This document shows, piece by piece, positions 13,001 to 22,544 of a DNA stretch of 64,000 bases. Numbering within the stretch: the stretch's first letter is position 1; every line of letters begins with the position of its first letter. A model generated the notes under the pieces. The model did no database searches. It saw only the letters and a program-made list of their open reading frames with translations, and was not told the origin of the DNA. The position numbers were made by a program, and so were the translations under genes. Origin of the DNA: Dipteris shenzhenensis (Eukaryota; Polypodiophyta; Polypodiopsida; Gleicheniales); assembly GCA_047967505.1 (NCBI GenBank), contig CM106538.1; one strand, 5' to 3'.

Positions 13001-13340
13001 GCGTGGCTCCCTCAGAAAGTCTGGCCACATGTTGTATATGTGCTTCCAAGCAGCACAATCTGCTAGGATTCTCAAAGTTTCATTGGTGGACCAGTGTGTA
13101 GCATGACACATCATCAGTTGTGCAATGGAGTTGCATCTGAACATGTGCTGTATTCTGGTAATGATGGGAAAATGTCTCTGGAATTTCATTGGGATCATCT
13201 CCCCCAGCAAGTCCTATCTGTAACGCTATGATCCACACTTTGGGCAATTAACCAAATCGCCATACTCGTGATGAAATAAAATACAATCATTAGGGCAAGC
13301 GTGGATGGTGTCATAATCCATCCCAACCATCATCAATATC
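10090..13340 (-). pseudogene. CACTA (En/Spm) transposase relic, copy 1
   Basis: Minus-strand pieces in order. 13340-13220 gives YDTIHACPNDCILF and VNCPKCGS. 13210-12878 gives LADCAAWKHI, FLREPRNLHLWLAMNGV. 12739-12107 is the TNP2 core with YPICGPS, LPLDRPT, LPYWGELQINHLFHALHIFK. 11764-11298 is DUF4218-like, with IEAMCLLEKHFPSSIM, MLVHVVDE, SRWMFFLERFMKTLKGFV and AEGWLVQES. 10454-10092 is an acidic C-terminal part. Stops and frameshifts separate them. The family is the TNP2-type transposase that cuts and pastes CACTA elements. The N-terminus is cut off by the polypyrimidine tract at 13345. Confidence 0.82.
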
Positions 13341-14458
13341 TTCTTTGTGTTCCTCTCTTTCCCCTCCCTTTTCTTCTCTCTTTTCCTCTCTTTTCATTCT
13401 CTTTTTTCCTCTCTTTTCCTTTCTTTTCCTCTGTTTTCCTTCCTTTTCTCTCCCCTCTCTTATTTCCTCTTTTTTCTCTCATCTCTTCTCATATTTCCTC
13501 TCTTCTTTTCTCTCTTTTCGTCTCTTTTTCTCTTCTTCAATGCTCCTCTCTTTTCCCCTCTCTTTTCTTCTCTTTTCCTTTCTTTCCTTCTCGCTTTTCC
13601 TTTCATTTCCTTCTCTCTTGTCCTCTCTTTTATTTTCTCTTCTCCTCTCTTTCCTTGTCTCTTTTCCTCTCTTTTCCTTTCTTTTCTTCTCTCCTTCCTC
13701 TCTTTTCCTCTCTTCCCCTCTCTTCTCTTATTTCCTCTCTTCTCTTTTTCCTATCTTTTCTCTTATTTCCTCTCTTCCCCTTTCTTCTCTCCTCTCTTTT
13801 TCCCTCCTTTTTCCTCTTCTCCTTTTCTCCCTTCTCTTCTCCCTCTTCTCCTCTTCTTCCCCTCTCTTCTCTTGTTTCTTCTCCTCTTCTCTTATTTCCT
13901 CTCTTTTCCCCTCTTTCTTCTCTCATTTCTTGCCTTTCCTTCTCTCCTTTTCTCCCTTTTCCTTCCTTTTCTCTCCCTCTCTTATGTCCTCTCTCATTTC
14001 CTCTCTTCTCATTCTCTCCTTTCCTCTCTTTTCTTTCCTCTTCTCTCCTCTCTCTTATGTTGTCTCTTTTCTCCTATCTCTTCTCTTATTTCCTATCTTC
14101 CCCTCTCTTCTCTTCTGTCTTCTACTCTCTTCTCCTCTTCTTGAATGTTCCTCTCTTTTCCCCTCTCCTTTCTTCTCTCTTTTGCTCTCTTTCCTTGTCT
14201 CTTTTCCTCTCTTTTCCTTCTCTCTTTTCCTCTCTTTTCTTGTCTCATTTCCTCTCTTTTCTTCTCTCTTTTTCTCTCTTTACTTTCTCTCTTTTCCTCT
14301 CTTTTCCTTCTTCTTCTCTCCCCTCTCTTATTTCCTCTCTTTTCTCCTATCTCTTGTTTTATTTCCTCTCTTTTCATGTCTTTCCTTATCTCTTTCCTTT
14401 CTCTCTTTTTCTCTCTTTTTTTTTTCCCCTCTCTTCTCTTCTCTCTTCCCCTCTCCTT
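13338..14458. repeat. 1.1-kb polypyrimidine tract (TCTCTTTTCC-like)
   Basis: Almost pure C/T on the plus strand, made of degenerate CTCTTTTCCT units. Stop codons cannot form from pure pyrimidines, so long open frames of 391, 371 and 265 codons arise by chance; they are not genes. It begins within the CACTA copy 1 coding sequence, just upstream of the IHACPNDC motif. Confidence 0.95.
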
Positions 14459-14460
14459 AA

Positions 14461-14918
14461 GGTCCCACCCACGTGAAGCTTCAATAGCCTGACATTGAGC
14501 AAGCATATGCAGACTTGTGTCATTGGGCCCCTCGTTCTTTGAATTCCTAAGAGTTTGTAAATGCTTGCTAAATCCTAGGCTACACCAATTCGAGGAGCCT
14601 ATCTTTTTCACTTTCTTTTCAAACTTTTTCCCCTATCTTTTCTCTCTTTTAAAAAACATATAGCATAACGAATGACAGAGAGGAATACAGTTCATAATAT
14701 CATATTAGATCATAATAAATATCCAACAGAGGTTACAACAAATATCCAAGAGAGGGCTCCAAGAGGGGTTACAACAAAAACCCAATATCATAATAGATCA
14801 TAACAAATATCCAAGAGGGGTTACAACAAATATCCAAGAGAGGGCTCCCTCTCATACACTAGAAACTGTAGTTAACATTCTCCAAATCGAAGTACTTTGT
14901 AAGCTGTAAAGACATTCC
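14461..14918. repeat. Short tandem ATATCCAAGAG/GGTTACAACAAA repeats
   Basis: At 14710-14850 the words AACAAATATCCAAGAG and GGTTACAACAAA recur three to four times. On the minus strand the sequence at 14611-14460 stays open into the polypurine tract (NWCSLGFSKHLQTLRNSK), but I cannot assign that peptide. Confidence 0.55.
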
Positions 14919-15254
14919 TCATTGTTTCTTCAATGAAGTGCTACCTTCTCCTTTGTCATCTCTCTTCTTCTTCTTATCTTTCATATCTTTTTTCTTTTTC
15001 TCCTTAGCCAAAGGAGCTTCCTTGGGTGTATGGCCTTCATCTTGGATCAAGCTCTGCATCTCCTCAATAGAATTCTCTAAGATCTCCCGATCAGTCTTGT
15101 CTTGGTCGTAATGATCCTTGCCCTCGATGTGTGCATTTGGACATAGATGCACACCAGGGAGTGATGGTACATCTATCTCCCCATTGTTTATAAAGTAATA
15201 TTGTCTGTATAGGTCCTCCAAGTATGCTAACATAGCTTTTTCACTAGGGGCCAT
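14919..15254 (-). CDS. Unassigned lysine-rich ORF, 111 aa
   Basis: Starts MAPSEKAMLAYLEDLYRQ at 15254 in a good context (CCCCATGG). It contains a YFINNGEIDVPSLPG segment and ends in a Lys-rich tail (KEKKKKDMKDKKKKRDDKG). I do not recognise a family. It lies between the polypyrimidine tract and the LTR element, inside the probable CACTA copy 1, so it could be a second transposon gene, a captured host fragment or chance. The sequence on its 5' side (15260-15540) is low-complexity, rich in AG and GGAG. Confidence 0.3.
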   Translation of the reverse strand: MAPSEKAMLAYLEDLYRQYYFINNGEIDVPSLPGVHLCPNAHIEGKDHYDQDKTDREILENSIEEMQSLIQDEGHTPKEAPLAKEKKKKDMKDKKKKRDDKGEGSTSLKKQ

Positions 15255-15882
15255 GGGGAGTAGCAGAGAGAGAGAGAAAAGAGAAGGGAGTGACTAGTAG
15301 TGAGCGATAAAAGAGTGACTAGAAGTAGTAGAGTAGAAGGAGTAGAAGGAGGGGAACGACGAGATGGGAGTGGTGTGAGAAGGGATATAAAAGGGGAGAG
15401 GAGGGGAGACTTTAAAGATTGAGGGAGGATGAAGTGGAGAAGGGAAAGGCGAAGAATCAAATGCTCAAAAGCTGAGGAGGATAAAGTAGATAGGGTGATA
15501 GGGGATGTGATTGGAGCAGATTGTGGAATAAAGGAGAGTTGATGCAATAAATTTTCCTACAATTATTTTTTTAGAATATATTGGCTTGTGCGATATATAC
15601 AATTTGTTGAATGTGAATGTGAATTCTTTTACATATCTTAAATGAGGGCCTTGATATGATTTGTAATGTGTTTTATATTCCTGTTTTGGTTCTTTTTTTC
15701 AAACATATTAAAAATGGAACGCCCTCCTCCACGACAATCTTCCAAAAACCCCAAGCCCATTCCCCATGTTGCTATCATTTAGGACATCCAAACTCTTCTA
15801 TCACATATAGCAGAAAAGATTGCAGATGATGTAGATTGGGTAAAGTATAACGTCGAACTACATGCACATGGGTGGGGTCCTA

Positions 15883-16207
15883 TGTTGAGAGTTGTGGTGC
15901 CATGAGCACATGTAGAGAAAAGGTATGAGTAAAGGGCAAGCTACCACATGGCATGGAGGAGATATCCCACATGTGAGCAAGCAAATAGATGTAAGTACCC
16001 TCACCTATAAAAGGGAGGTTCATTTGAAGTAATATCAATCAAGCACTTTGCACTATCTCAAGATTCTCTTTATGAGTCCAAGCTAATCTATCTTGGAACC
16101 TAATCGACTTGAGGTACATGTCATGAGCACTCTCTTCATCATGTCTCCACATAGGTTCCATCCACCTTAGAGTGCTCCATAGATCCTGAGGCATGCATGT
16201 TTTGTCA
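15883..16207 (+). repeat. 5' LTR of the non-autonomous element
   Basis: 325 bp, TGTTGAGAG...TTTTGTCA; TATAAAA at 16006-16012. Followed directly by the primer binding site. Confidence 0.9.
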
Positions 16208-16775
16208 TGGTATCAGAGCATAGGTTTAGCTCTCCTAGTTTACCTCATTAGTAGTTCACTAGGATTGCTCCCATTCTTAGATTAGTTGTAGGCATGCCTT
16301 AGGAACTCATGAGTTCTCCTAGATTAATTTTAGTTGTAGATTGAGAGAATTCCGTCCATGAGAATTTGAGATATCTCCATTCTTGTGAGAGCTACATCAA
16401 TTTCAGAGAGAGAGAGAGAGAGAGAGAGATTAAAGCTCTAAGTGGCATATCACGGGCCACTAGGTTCCTCCTACAAAGATTACTTTCGGCAAGAGCTTCG
16501 AATATGATATGCTGCAACTTCTATGCTGAAAACGTTTGAAATAGCTGTGGTAAGCTACTACTAAGAGTTTCTTGATGGCACAACTGAGCCAAAGGCGGCC
16601 AAAGCTTCATCAACACCAGACTTGGCTTGGGTTGTTTTTAAAAAAAGGTAGTGACTCAGAGCCTTCGACTTAGAGCCTTTTCATAGACAACAAGAAACGC
16701 CACAAATTTTACAGTCCTAGTGACCTGGAGCCACTTCACCGAGCTGTTTCCAAGAGTTGTTTCCAATGAGTAAGC

Positions 16776-17011
16776 TCAGGGGGGTCACTCATCATATGTA
16801 ACCTTATCACGTGAGTTCAACAGAAGGATATTTTTTATTCCTATTGAAATAAATATACATAAGGGACTATTTAAAATAGTTTTGGAAAAAATTTACAGAT
16901 TTGTATAGAAAAGGGGTACATTTTATTAATGAAAAAATTTACAGATAAGGGATTTTAAATGTAGGCCTTGAACGCACGTGATATAGAGGGTTTATACATA
17001 GTGACCCCCCC
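16776..17011. mobile_element. MITE-like element, copy 1
   Basis: About 236 bp, AT-rich inside. Its termini are inverted: TCAGGGGGGTCACT at the left, and GTGACCCCCCC at the right. It is flanked by GAGTAAGC (16768-16775) and GAGTGAGC (17012-17019), an 8-bp duplication with one mismatch, as expected for Mutator-like elements. An internal stretch around AAAAAATTTACAGAT is duplicated relative to copy 2. No coding capacity. Confidence 0.75.
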
Positions 17012-18478
17012 GAGTGAGCAAGACGCTCCATACGCTGGAGCAATGATTATGCAGCTCCATATGCTCTCCACAACTCGGATGCTTTTGCCTCTCTAGTAGC
17101 AACAAGCTCTCGGCCATGCAAGCTCCTATCTACAACTAGCACCTCCAAACGACTCGCAACAACTAAGAGCACCAAAACGACCCGCTCTTGCAAGGCAGTC
17201 ACAACACAGAAGGCTCTCATATGCCTCAACAACTAACGGACTCCACAAGCAACTAAGGCCCTCCGTCAACGAAGACCAACAGCCACTTCACCATCAGCAT
17301 CTTCAAGACTCCTAGCTCAGAGAGCAGGCTGGAGGGCTTATGACCAAGGGGCTCGAGAGCTCACGAGATTATGCAAGCACGACGGGGCAGCGTTGCAATA
17401 AAAGACATGGGCGGGAAGCCCACGCGAGCAATAGCTCGAGCCACCGAATGGCTATCCGATGTGCCAAGCAAGAGAGAAGTTTGCGGTTCTTCTACGAAGC
17501 CTACAACAATGGCCGCTCTCAGATCCCTCAGTGCCAACACCTCTCCTCATGCGATGCCATCAGATTGACGGACGGAGCCATCTCTTCTCCAAAGTCTAAA
17601 AAAAGACACATGGAAGATAGAAACTAACCACGGTTAGGTGTATTTGACCTTGGGTCAACCAATGGATAAGGTTGGTCAAGCTAACCCTGGCCAGGTCAAC
17701 CCAATATGCCATGGTTAAGTTAGAGTTAGGATTGGTTAACTGCCACATAAGCATGCATAGTCAGCAGTGCCACCCAAGCACAGTCCCTTTGTAAGCACAG
17801 TATGGAATTCAGCATGTGAATCCCTGTGCCACATCATCAAGACCCCCTCTTCTTCACAGAAACTTTGACAAGCCGTAACTTCCAATCCAGGAAGAATTTG
17901 GACACACTCCAAAAAGGAAAAGTGATTGCATTTTTGAGCTCTACGCACCTATTAGATCAGAGTCTCTGTATGCAATTAGACACTTCCATTGAAGCAAAAT
18001 GAAACTCATGGTAAGACCTGTGCAACAAATGGAAAAGCAAAGCATGAATACACATAAGTATGCCAAAAGCACAAGTGCATGAGATGACCATAGCACGAAG
18101 CATGGCATTAACACATAAAGCATCAAGGCACATGGAAGAACAAAGCATCATGCATGAAGCGACATAAGGAAGAAGATTGCAGATTACAGAACCAGTAGGT
18201 CAACTACGTGGAGTCATCATTAAGCCATGAGTAGAATGACAGAAACAACGAGGAAACAACCCGTATTGAGAAGCAAAAACCTTGCCAATCTTGCCTATAT
18301 TTTGTAATCAAACCTGACCACCTGAGAGTAGCTATGAAAGCACCCAGGGGAGGTATTGACATGTTAACCACACTTTACCACCTTAAGTAGCAATTCATGC
18401 ACTAAGGGGAGGTGATGGATTTGTAACTCACATCTGACCACCTTGCAGTAGCCAAAGGATTATGGCACCAAGGGGAGG

Positions 18479-18803
18479 TGCTGAGAGTTGTGGTGCCATG
18501 AGCACATGTAGAGCAAGGGTATGAGTAAAGGGAAAGCTACCACATGGCATGGAGGAGATATCCCACATGTGAGCAAACAAATGGATGTAAGTACCCTCAC
18601 CTATAAAAGGGAGGTTCATTTGAAGTAATATCAATCAAGCACTTTGCATTATCTCAAGATTCTCTTTATGAGTCCAAGCTAATCTATCTTGGAACCTAAT
18701 TGACTTGAGGTACATGTCATGAGCACTCTCTTCATCATGTCTCCACATAAGTTCCATCCACCTTAGAGTGCTCCATAGATCCTGAGGCACGCATGTTTTG
18801 TCA
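18479..18803 (+). repeat. 3' LTR of the non-autonomous element
   Basis: 325 bp, TGCTGAGAG...TTTTGTCA, about 97% identical to the 5' LTR by hand count. Followed by TCCTA. Confidence 0.9.
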
Positions 18804-18808
18804 TCCTA

Positions 18809-20639
18809 ACCGATCACATGTGGAGCAGCATAGACTAAGGGAGGCACAAAACAACCTACAGGATCTTTGTAAGCTTTGCAGAGATCGCTTCGGGAAAATA
18901 CTTAGCAAGGATGACCATATCAAAGACATAATGGTTTGTGTAGACATCTCTTGGGGTGTTCACTACTAAGAAACCCTATGTATCATGTGCATTCAAGGGG
19001 TATTAAAGAAACCCCTCACCTAAATTTTTCTTCCCAATAAAAGCACCCCTCCTTAATTATGAACTAAGTGATTTTTTTCTAAAGTTGAATTAAAAAACCC
19101 TTGTTATTATAATTCTGTTAAATTTTTTCAAAATTTTGAATTAAAATACGTCTTCTTGGACCCTGAGTACATAGTCCAAGAAGAGTATAATTATATATTA
19201 GAAGAAGTGGAAGATGAGGACCTGTCTAGTAGGGTGAAGAGGAGGAAAGTACCTCGGATAGTAATGCAAAGCAGTAGACCTCCTCCTATCTTTTGGAATT
19301 TTTTGAGAATGTCTGTTTTGGAGACAAATTTTGTTTAACAATACTATTTTTGCGAGAATTTTTGTATATTAAAGCTCTTTTGGATATAACTTTTGTACCT
19401 AAACACTCTTTTAGACCCAAATTTGGTATATAAATACTCTTTCGGATACATGTGATAATGTAACTTATGGAGATATATGATAATATACGATGAAGTCTTA
19501 AGTAAATTGTCTTTTCATAGTTTTAGTAAATTGAATTTGAGTTTTAAGTAATAATTTTTTTTTAAAGTAAAGTGTAAGTATTGTCTTTTAAGTAAATTAT
19601 GTTTTCGCTTCTTACCTACTCTTGTGTTTGTGTTTGTTTTTGTGTTTGTCCAATCCCCCCAAATTAGACATGTCAGCACATCGCACATCCAGAGAGTACA
19701 GAGCCATGCCCTCGTAGGAGGAGACATCATGAGCTATACTCTCTGGAGGAATTTTTTTCCAGTGAGCTAAATCCTGAGGGGCCTACCCCTACGACTACCC
19801 CTGGGTGGAATCCCCATAGGCCAACTCCTCCTGCGCCTACCCTCGCGATACGACTACCCCTCGGGGAACTCCTTTGCTAGTAACCCATGGCTTTGTTGGG
19901 AGTCCTAGTGAGTTTCTCACATCCATGAGTGACGCCGAGGTAGCAAGAATATTCTTTCTCCTATCCTATTCCCTCTTCTACACCCCTCGAGGATAGATGA
20001 GGGTGATTGACGGCTTTACCTACTCGACAGTCATCCCTTGTAGCCCCTTCGACCGAGGGGTCATCACCTAGGCATACCCATCATAGGTCCTGAAAGAGTA
20101 GTAAGGGTCAAGGTTGTTGTGGTGGATGGAGGGATGTAGATGAGTCTGCACACTCACATCCCTTAGGTCTCCACTTCGTCACGAGACATAGTACTAATTA
20201 GGTCCCTTTCCCTCTCCACTCATAGGCTGCAACACCCCTTAATCCTTGCTCCTTACGCGCTCGCACCACCCCTTGCTCTAGCTCTGCTACTCCATCCACT
20301 GACTGTGAATGCTTTAGACTTTGTTTTACCTAAGACTTTTCCTACATAATGAACAGGGTTAGGGGGGTTATACAAGATGAGGACGAGAAGACGATCACTA
20401 GACATGTGAGGAGGTTGGTGAGCACTCACTTCCCCAATGATATATTCAGACCTTGGAACCAACATGACAATAAAGCCAAGGAAGCTTGCATAGAATCCCT
20501 CAAGATACAATTTCCAAATCCTAAAGGGTTTGAGTTTGAAACAAATGCCATGCTTACTTGCATGGGGAGCTCCTTAGGCCTCATAGATACAAACTAAGGG
20601 ATGTTGTTAAGGGGTGTAAGCACAAGCTAGGGTGGGTGG
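18809..20639. other. Unassigned, partly degenerate coding-like sequence
   Basis: 18.8-19.7 kb is AT-rich. 19.74-20.33 kb is richer in C, with repeats of CCTACCCCTACGACTACCCC. A short open frame at 20349-20597 (RHVRRLVSTHFPNDIFRPWN, KIQFPNPKGFEFE) is not recognised. Probably old transposon sequence. Confidence 0.4.
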
Positions 20640-21560
20640 GCCCTAAGCATTAGGGGGTACAAATATTTCATGACTCTCATTGATGACTTCGCAAGATATT
20701 GTTGGGTATATGCTTTAAAATCCAAATCTGAAGTGTTTTCATGCTTTCAGAGGTGGCTAAATATGGTTGAGAATGAATCAGGATGGAAGCTTGTCACCCT
20801 CTACATAGATGGGGGGAGAGTATATGTCAAAGGAGTTTGATGCATTTTTGTCTTCATGGGGCATTGTTCACTCATGCACTACTCCTTACACTCCTCAGCA
20901 TAATCATGTTCATGAAAGGAAGAACAAGTCCACTATGGAGATGGCCAGATGCATGCTTAAGGCCAAGTCCTTGCCCAATAAATTTTGGCTTGATGCAGTG
21001 ATGTGTGCCAACTATGTGCTGAATAGATCACCTATAAGGGCATTGAAGACTGTTACACCTTATGAAGCATGGAAAGGCAGGAAGCCTTCACTTTCACACA
21101 TGAGGGTTTTTGGGTCTCTTGCATATGTTCATGTACCATCTCAGCTGAGACATAAGCTTGATGATAAGGCAATCAAATGCATATTTATTGGTTACATCCA
21201 AGAGAGTAGAGGGTATAGGTTATACCAACCAAATACTGGAAAGATTATTGTTAGTAGAGATGTAATCCTTGCTGAACATTCGGCTTCTCCTCTTGTGGAC
21301 TACAAAGCTAAGCCATAAGTTAACATGTTTGATGCCTTTGACTCTTGGTTACCTCTGCCTTCCTCAGAGGGCGACTTTGACCAGCAACATAAGCCTCCTA
21401 CAAGCCCTCCAACAAGCAATGATCAGCCAGTACCCCATGCTAATTTGTAGGTTTCTCTTCCAGCACAAGATGATCCCACTATTCATGATGTTAGATATGC
21501 TCAATTCCCCACCCTCTTGGTAACCACCAGTGGTCCAAGGTGCTCAAGTTGTAAGGCCCC
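20640..21560 (+). pseudogene. Copia integrase relic
   Basis: MTLIDDFARYCWVYALKS near 20670, then a frame shift at about 20800, then an open frame 20809-21318 with TPYTPQHNHVHERKNKS, NYVLNRSPIRALKTVTPYEA, VFGSLAYVHVPSQ, CIFIGYIQESRGYRLYQP and IIVSRDVILAE. These are the integrase core end and the conserved segment after it. The linker follows to about 21560. The catalytic aspartate region is disrupted by the frameshift. No LTRs are visible, so it is an isolated fragment, inside the CACTA complex. Confidence 0.85.
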
Positions 21561-22160
21561 CACATGAGGAGAAGCAGGGCAAATCCAGCTGTGTTTGAGC
21601 CTCAGTGGAGGGTAGCGAGGAAAGGGTAGTAGCACGTCATGTGAGTATACCCTATTCCTCTTTGTTTATCATTTGACGATTACCATTTTCTTACAATCAA
21701 CAATCTTAGTTTTTCTAACTGGTTTCATTCTTAGGGAGGCATGTTTGACTCATCTAGAGATCCGGATGGAGAGATGGGATCTAAGGAAGAAGCAGCTAGG
21801 TACACACAAGAGGAGGGCAAGGGACTAAGCACATGCAAAGAGATTGAGGGCGAGGAGGGCAAGGAGGAGGGTGAACATAGACTAGAGACCGAGGCAAGGA
21901 GGATGAGGAGGAGCAATAGTAGGATAGGGCATTTAGTGGTTCAATATTTTGGCACTTTTGCCATTTTGTAGTAGAGTGCCTCAGCAGATTAGGCATTTTG
22001 GAGTTCAGCACTTTTGCCATATTATAGCGCATTAGCGCATTACTTCAGTATATTTGCCATTTTATAGCATATTGCCATTACTTTGTAGACTTTCATTGCA
22101 AAATTATACTGTAGACCTCTACATTTGTAACATTTAATCGTGATTTTAATGGGAAAAAAA
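21561..22160. repeat. Low-complexity sequence with GGCACTTTTGCCAT repeats
   Basis: At 21950-22080 the words CACTTTTGCCAT, TTTGCCATTTTATAGC and GCATTA recur. An acidic short frame at 21741-21971 is not assigned. Confidence 0.5.
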
Positions 22161-22468
22161 ATTATGTGGGACAGAATGGGACTAAAACAAGCCCAATCTT
22201 GCCCCACATAATTTTTTTAAGATTCTATAAAACATCGGTATATACTGATGCCTATATTGACACTACATTGTTGGTATATACAAATGCCTATACCAATGTT
22301 CATATCGACATTGTCGGGTATATTTTATCGATGGTGACACTGATGCCTGCACCAACGGTTTCTTTGTGACATCAACACCGACAGGTTTCTTGACACTTTC
22401 CACTTGTTAAAAAAACAATTTTTTTGTATTTAGCATCGGTATCAGTGTCGAAAAGAGGCTAGTACCAG

Positions 22469-22478
22469 TCTTGTAGTG
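22469..22478 (-). repeat. CACTA terminal inverted repeat (right end)
   Basis: TCTTGTAGTG, the complement of the terminus at 9614. The preceding 300 bp contain repeated GGTATATAC/CCTATA subterminal motifs. It abuts coding sequence of CACTA copy 2. The 3-bp flanks (TGA at left, CCA at right) do not match, so pairing with 9614 is probable rather than proven. Confidence 0.65.
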
Positions 22479-22544
22479 CCACGAGAGATGGAGATGTCTG
22501 AGGATGAGACCGTGATGCAAGATTTTCCATCAACACACTTGTAT

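Larger units (their letters stand above)
15883..18803 (+). mobile_element. Non-autonomous LTR retrotransposon (Copia-like ends, no coding capacity)
   Basis: Two 325-bp LTRs (15883-16207 and 18479-18803) differ at about 10 positions. The target duplication TCCTA is intact (15878-15882, 18804-18808). A tRNA-Met-type primer site (TGGTATCAGAGCATAGG) starts at 16208, and a purine run AAGGGGAGG precedes the 3' LTR. Each LTR has TATAAAA (16006-16012, 18602-18608). The 2.27-kb interior has no recognisable gag or pol. It holds a (AG)n tract at 16405-16429 and a nested MITE-like element at 16776-17011. It must have been mobilised by another element's proteins. Confidence 0.9.

Noticed and set aside
13630-13926. 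Minus-strand Arg/Glu/Lys-rich ORF
   Set aside because: It is the complement of the same simple repeat.
13301-14476. Long open frames of 391, 371 and 265 codons rich in Ser/Leu/Phe
   Set aside because: They lie in an almost pure pyrimidine tract, where stop codons cannot form; all three frames on one strand are open and contain only a few amino-acid types.
16208-16224. tRNA gene suggested by TGGTATCAGAGC
   Set aside because: It is the primer binding site of an LTR element; no cloverleaf can be drawn from the flanks. The same holds at 28470 and 52878.
15883-18803. Possible protein genes inside the non-autonomous LTR element (for example 17340-17627)
   Set aside because: Short frames with no domain or codon-use signal.
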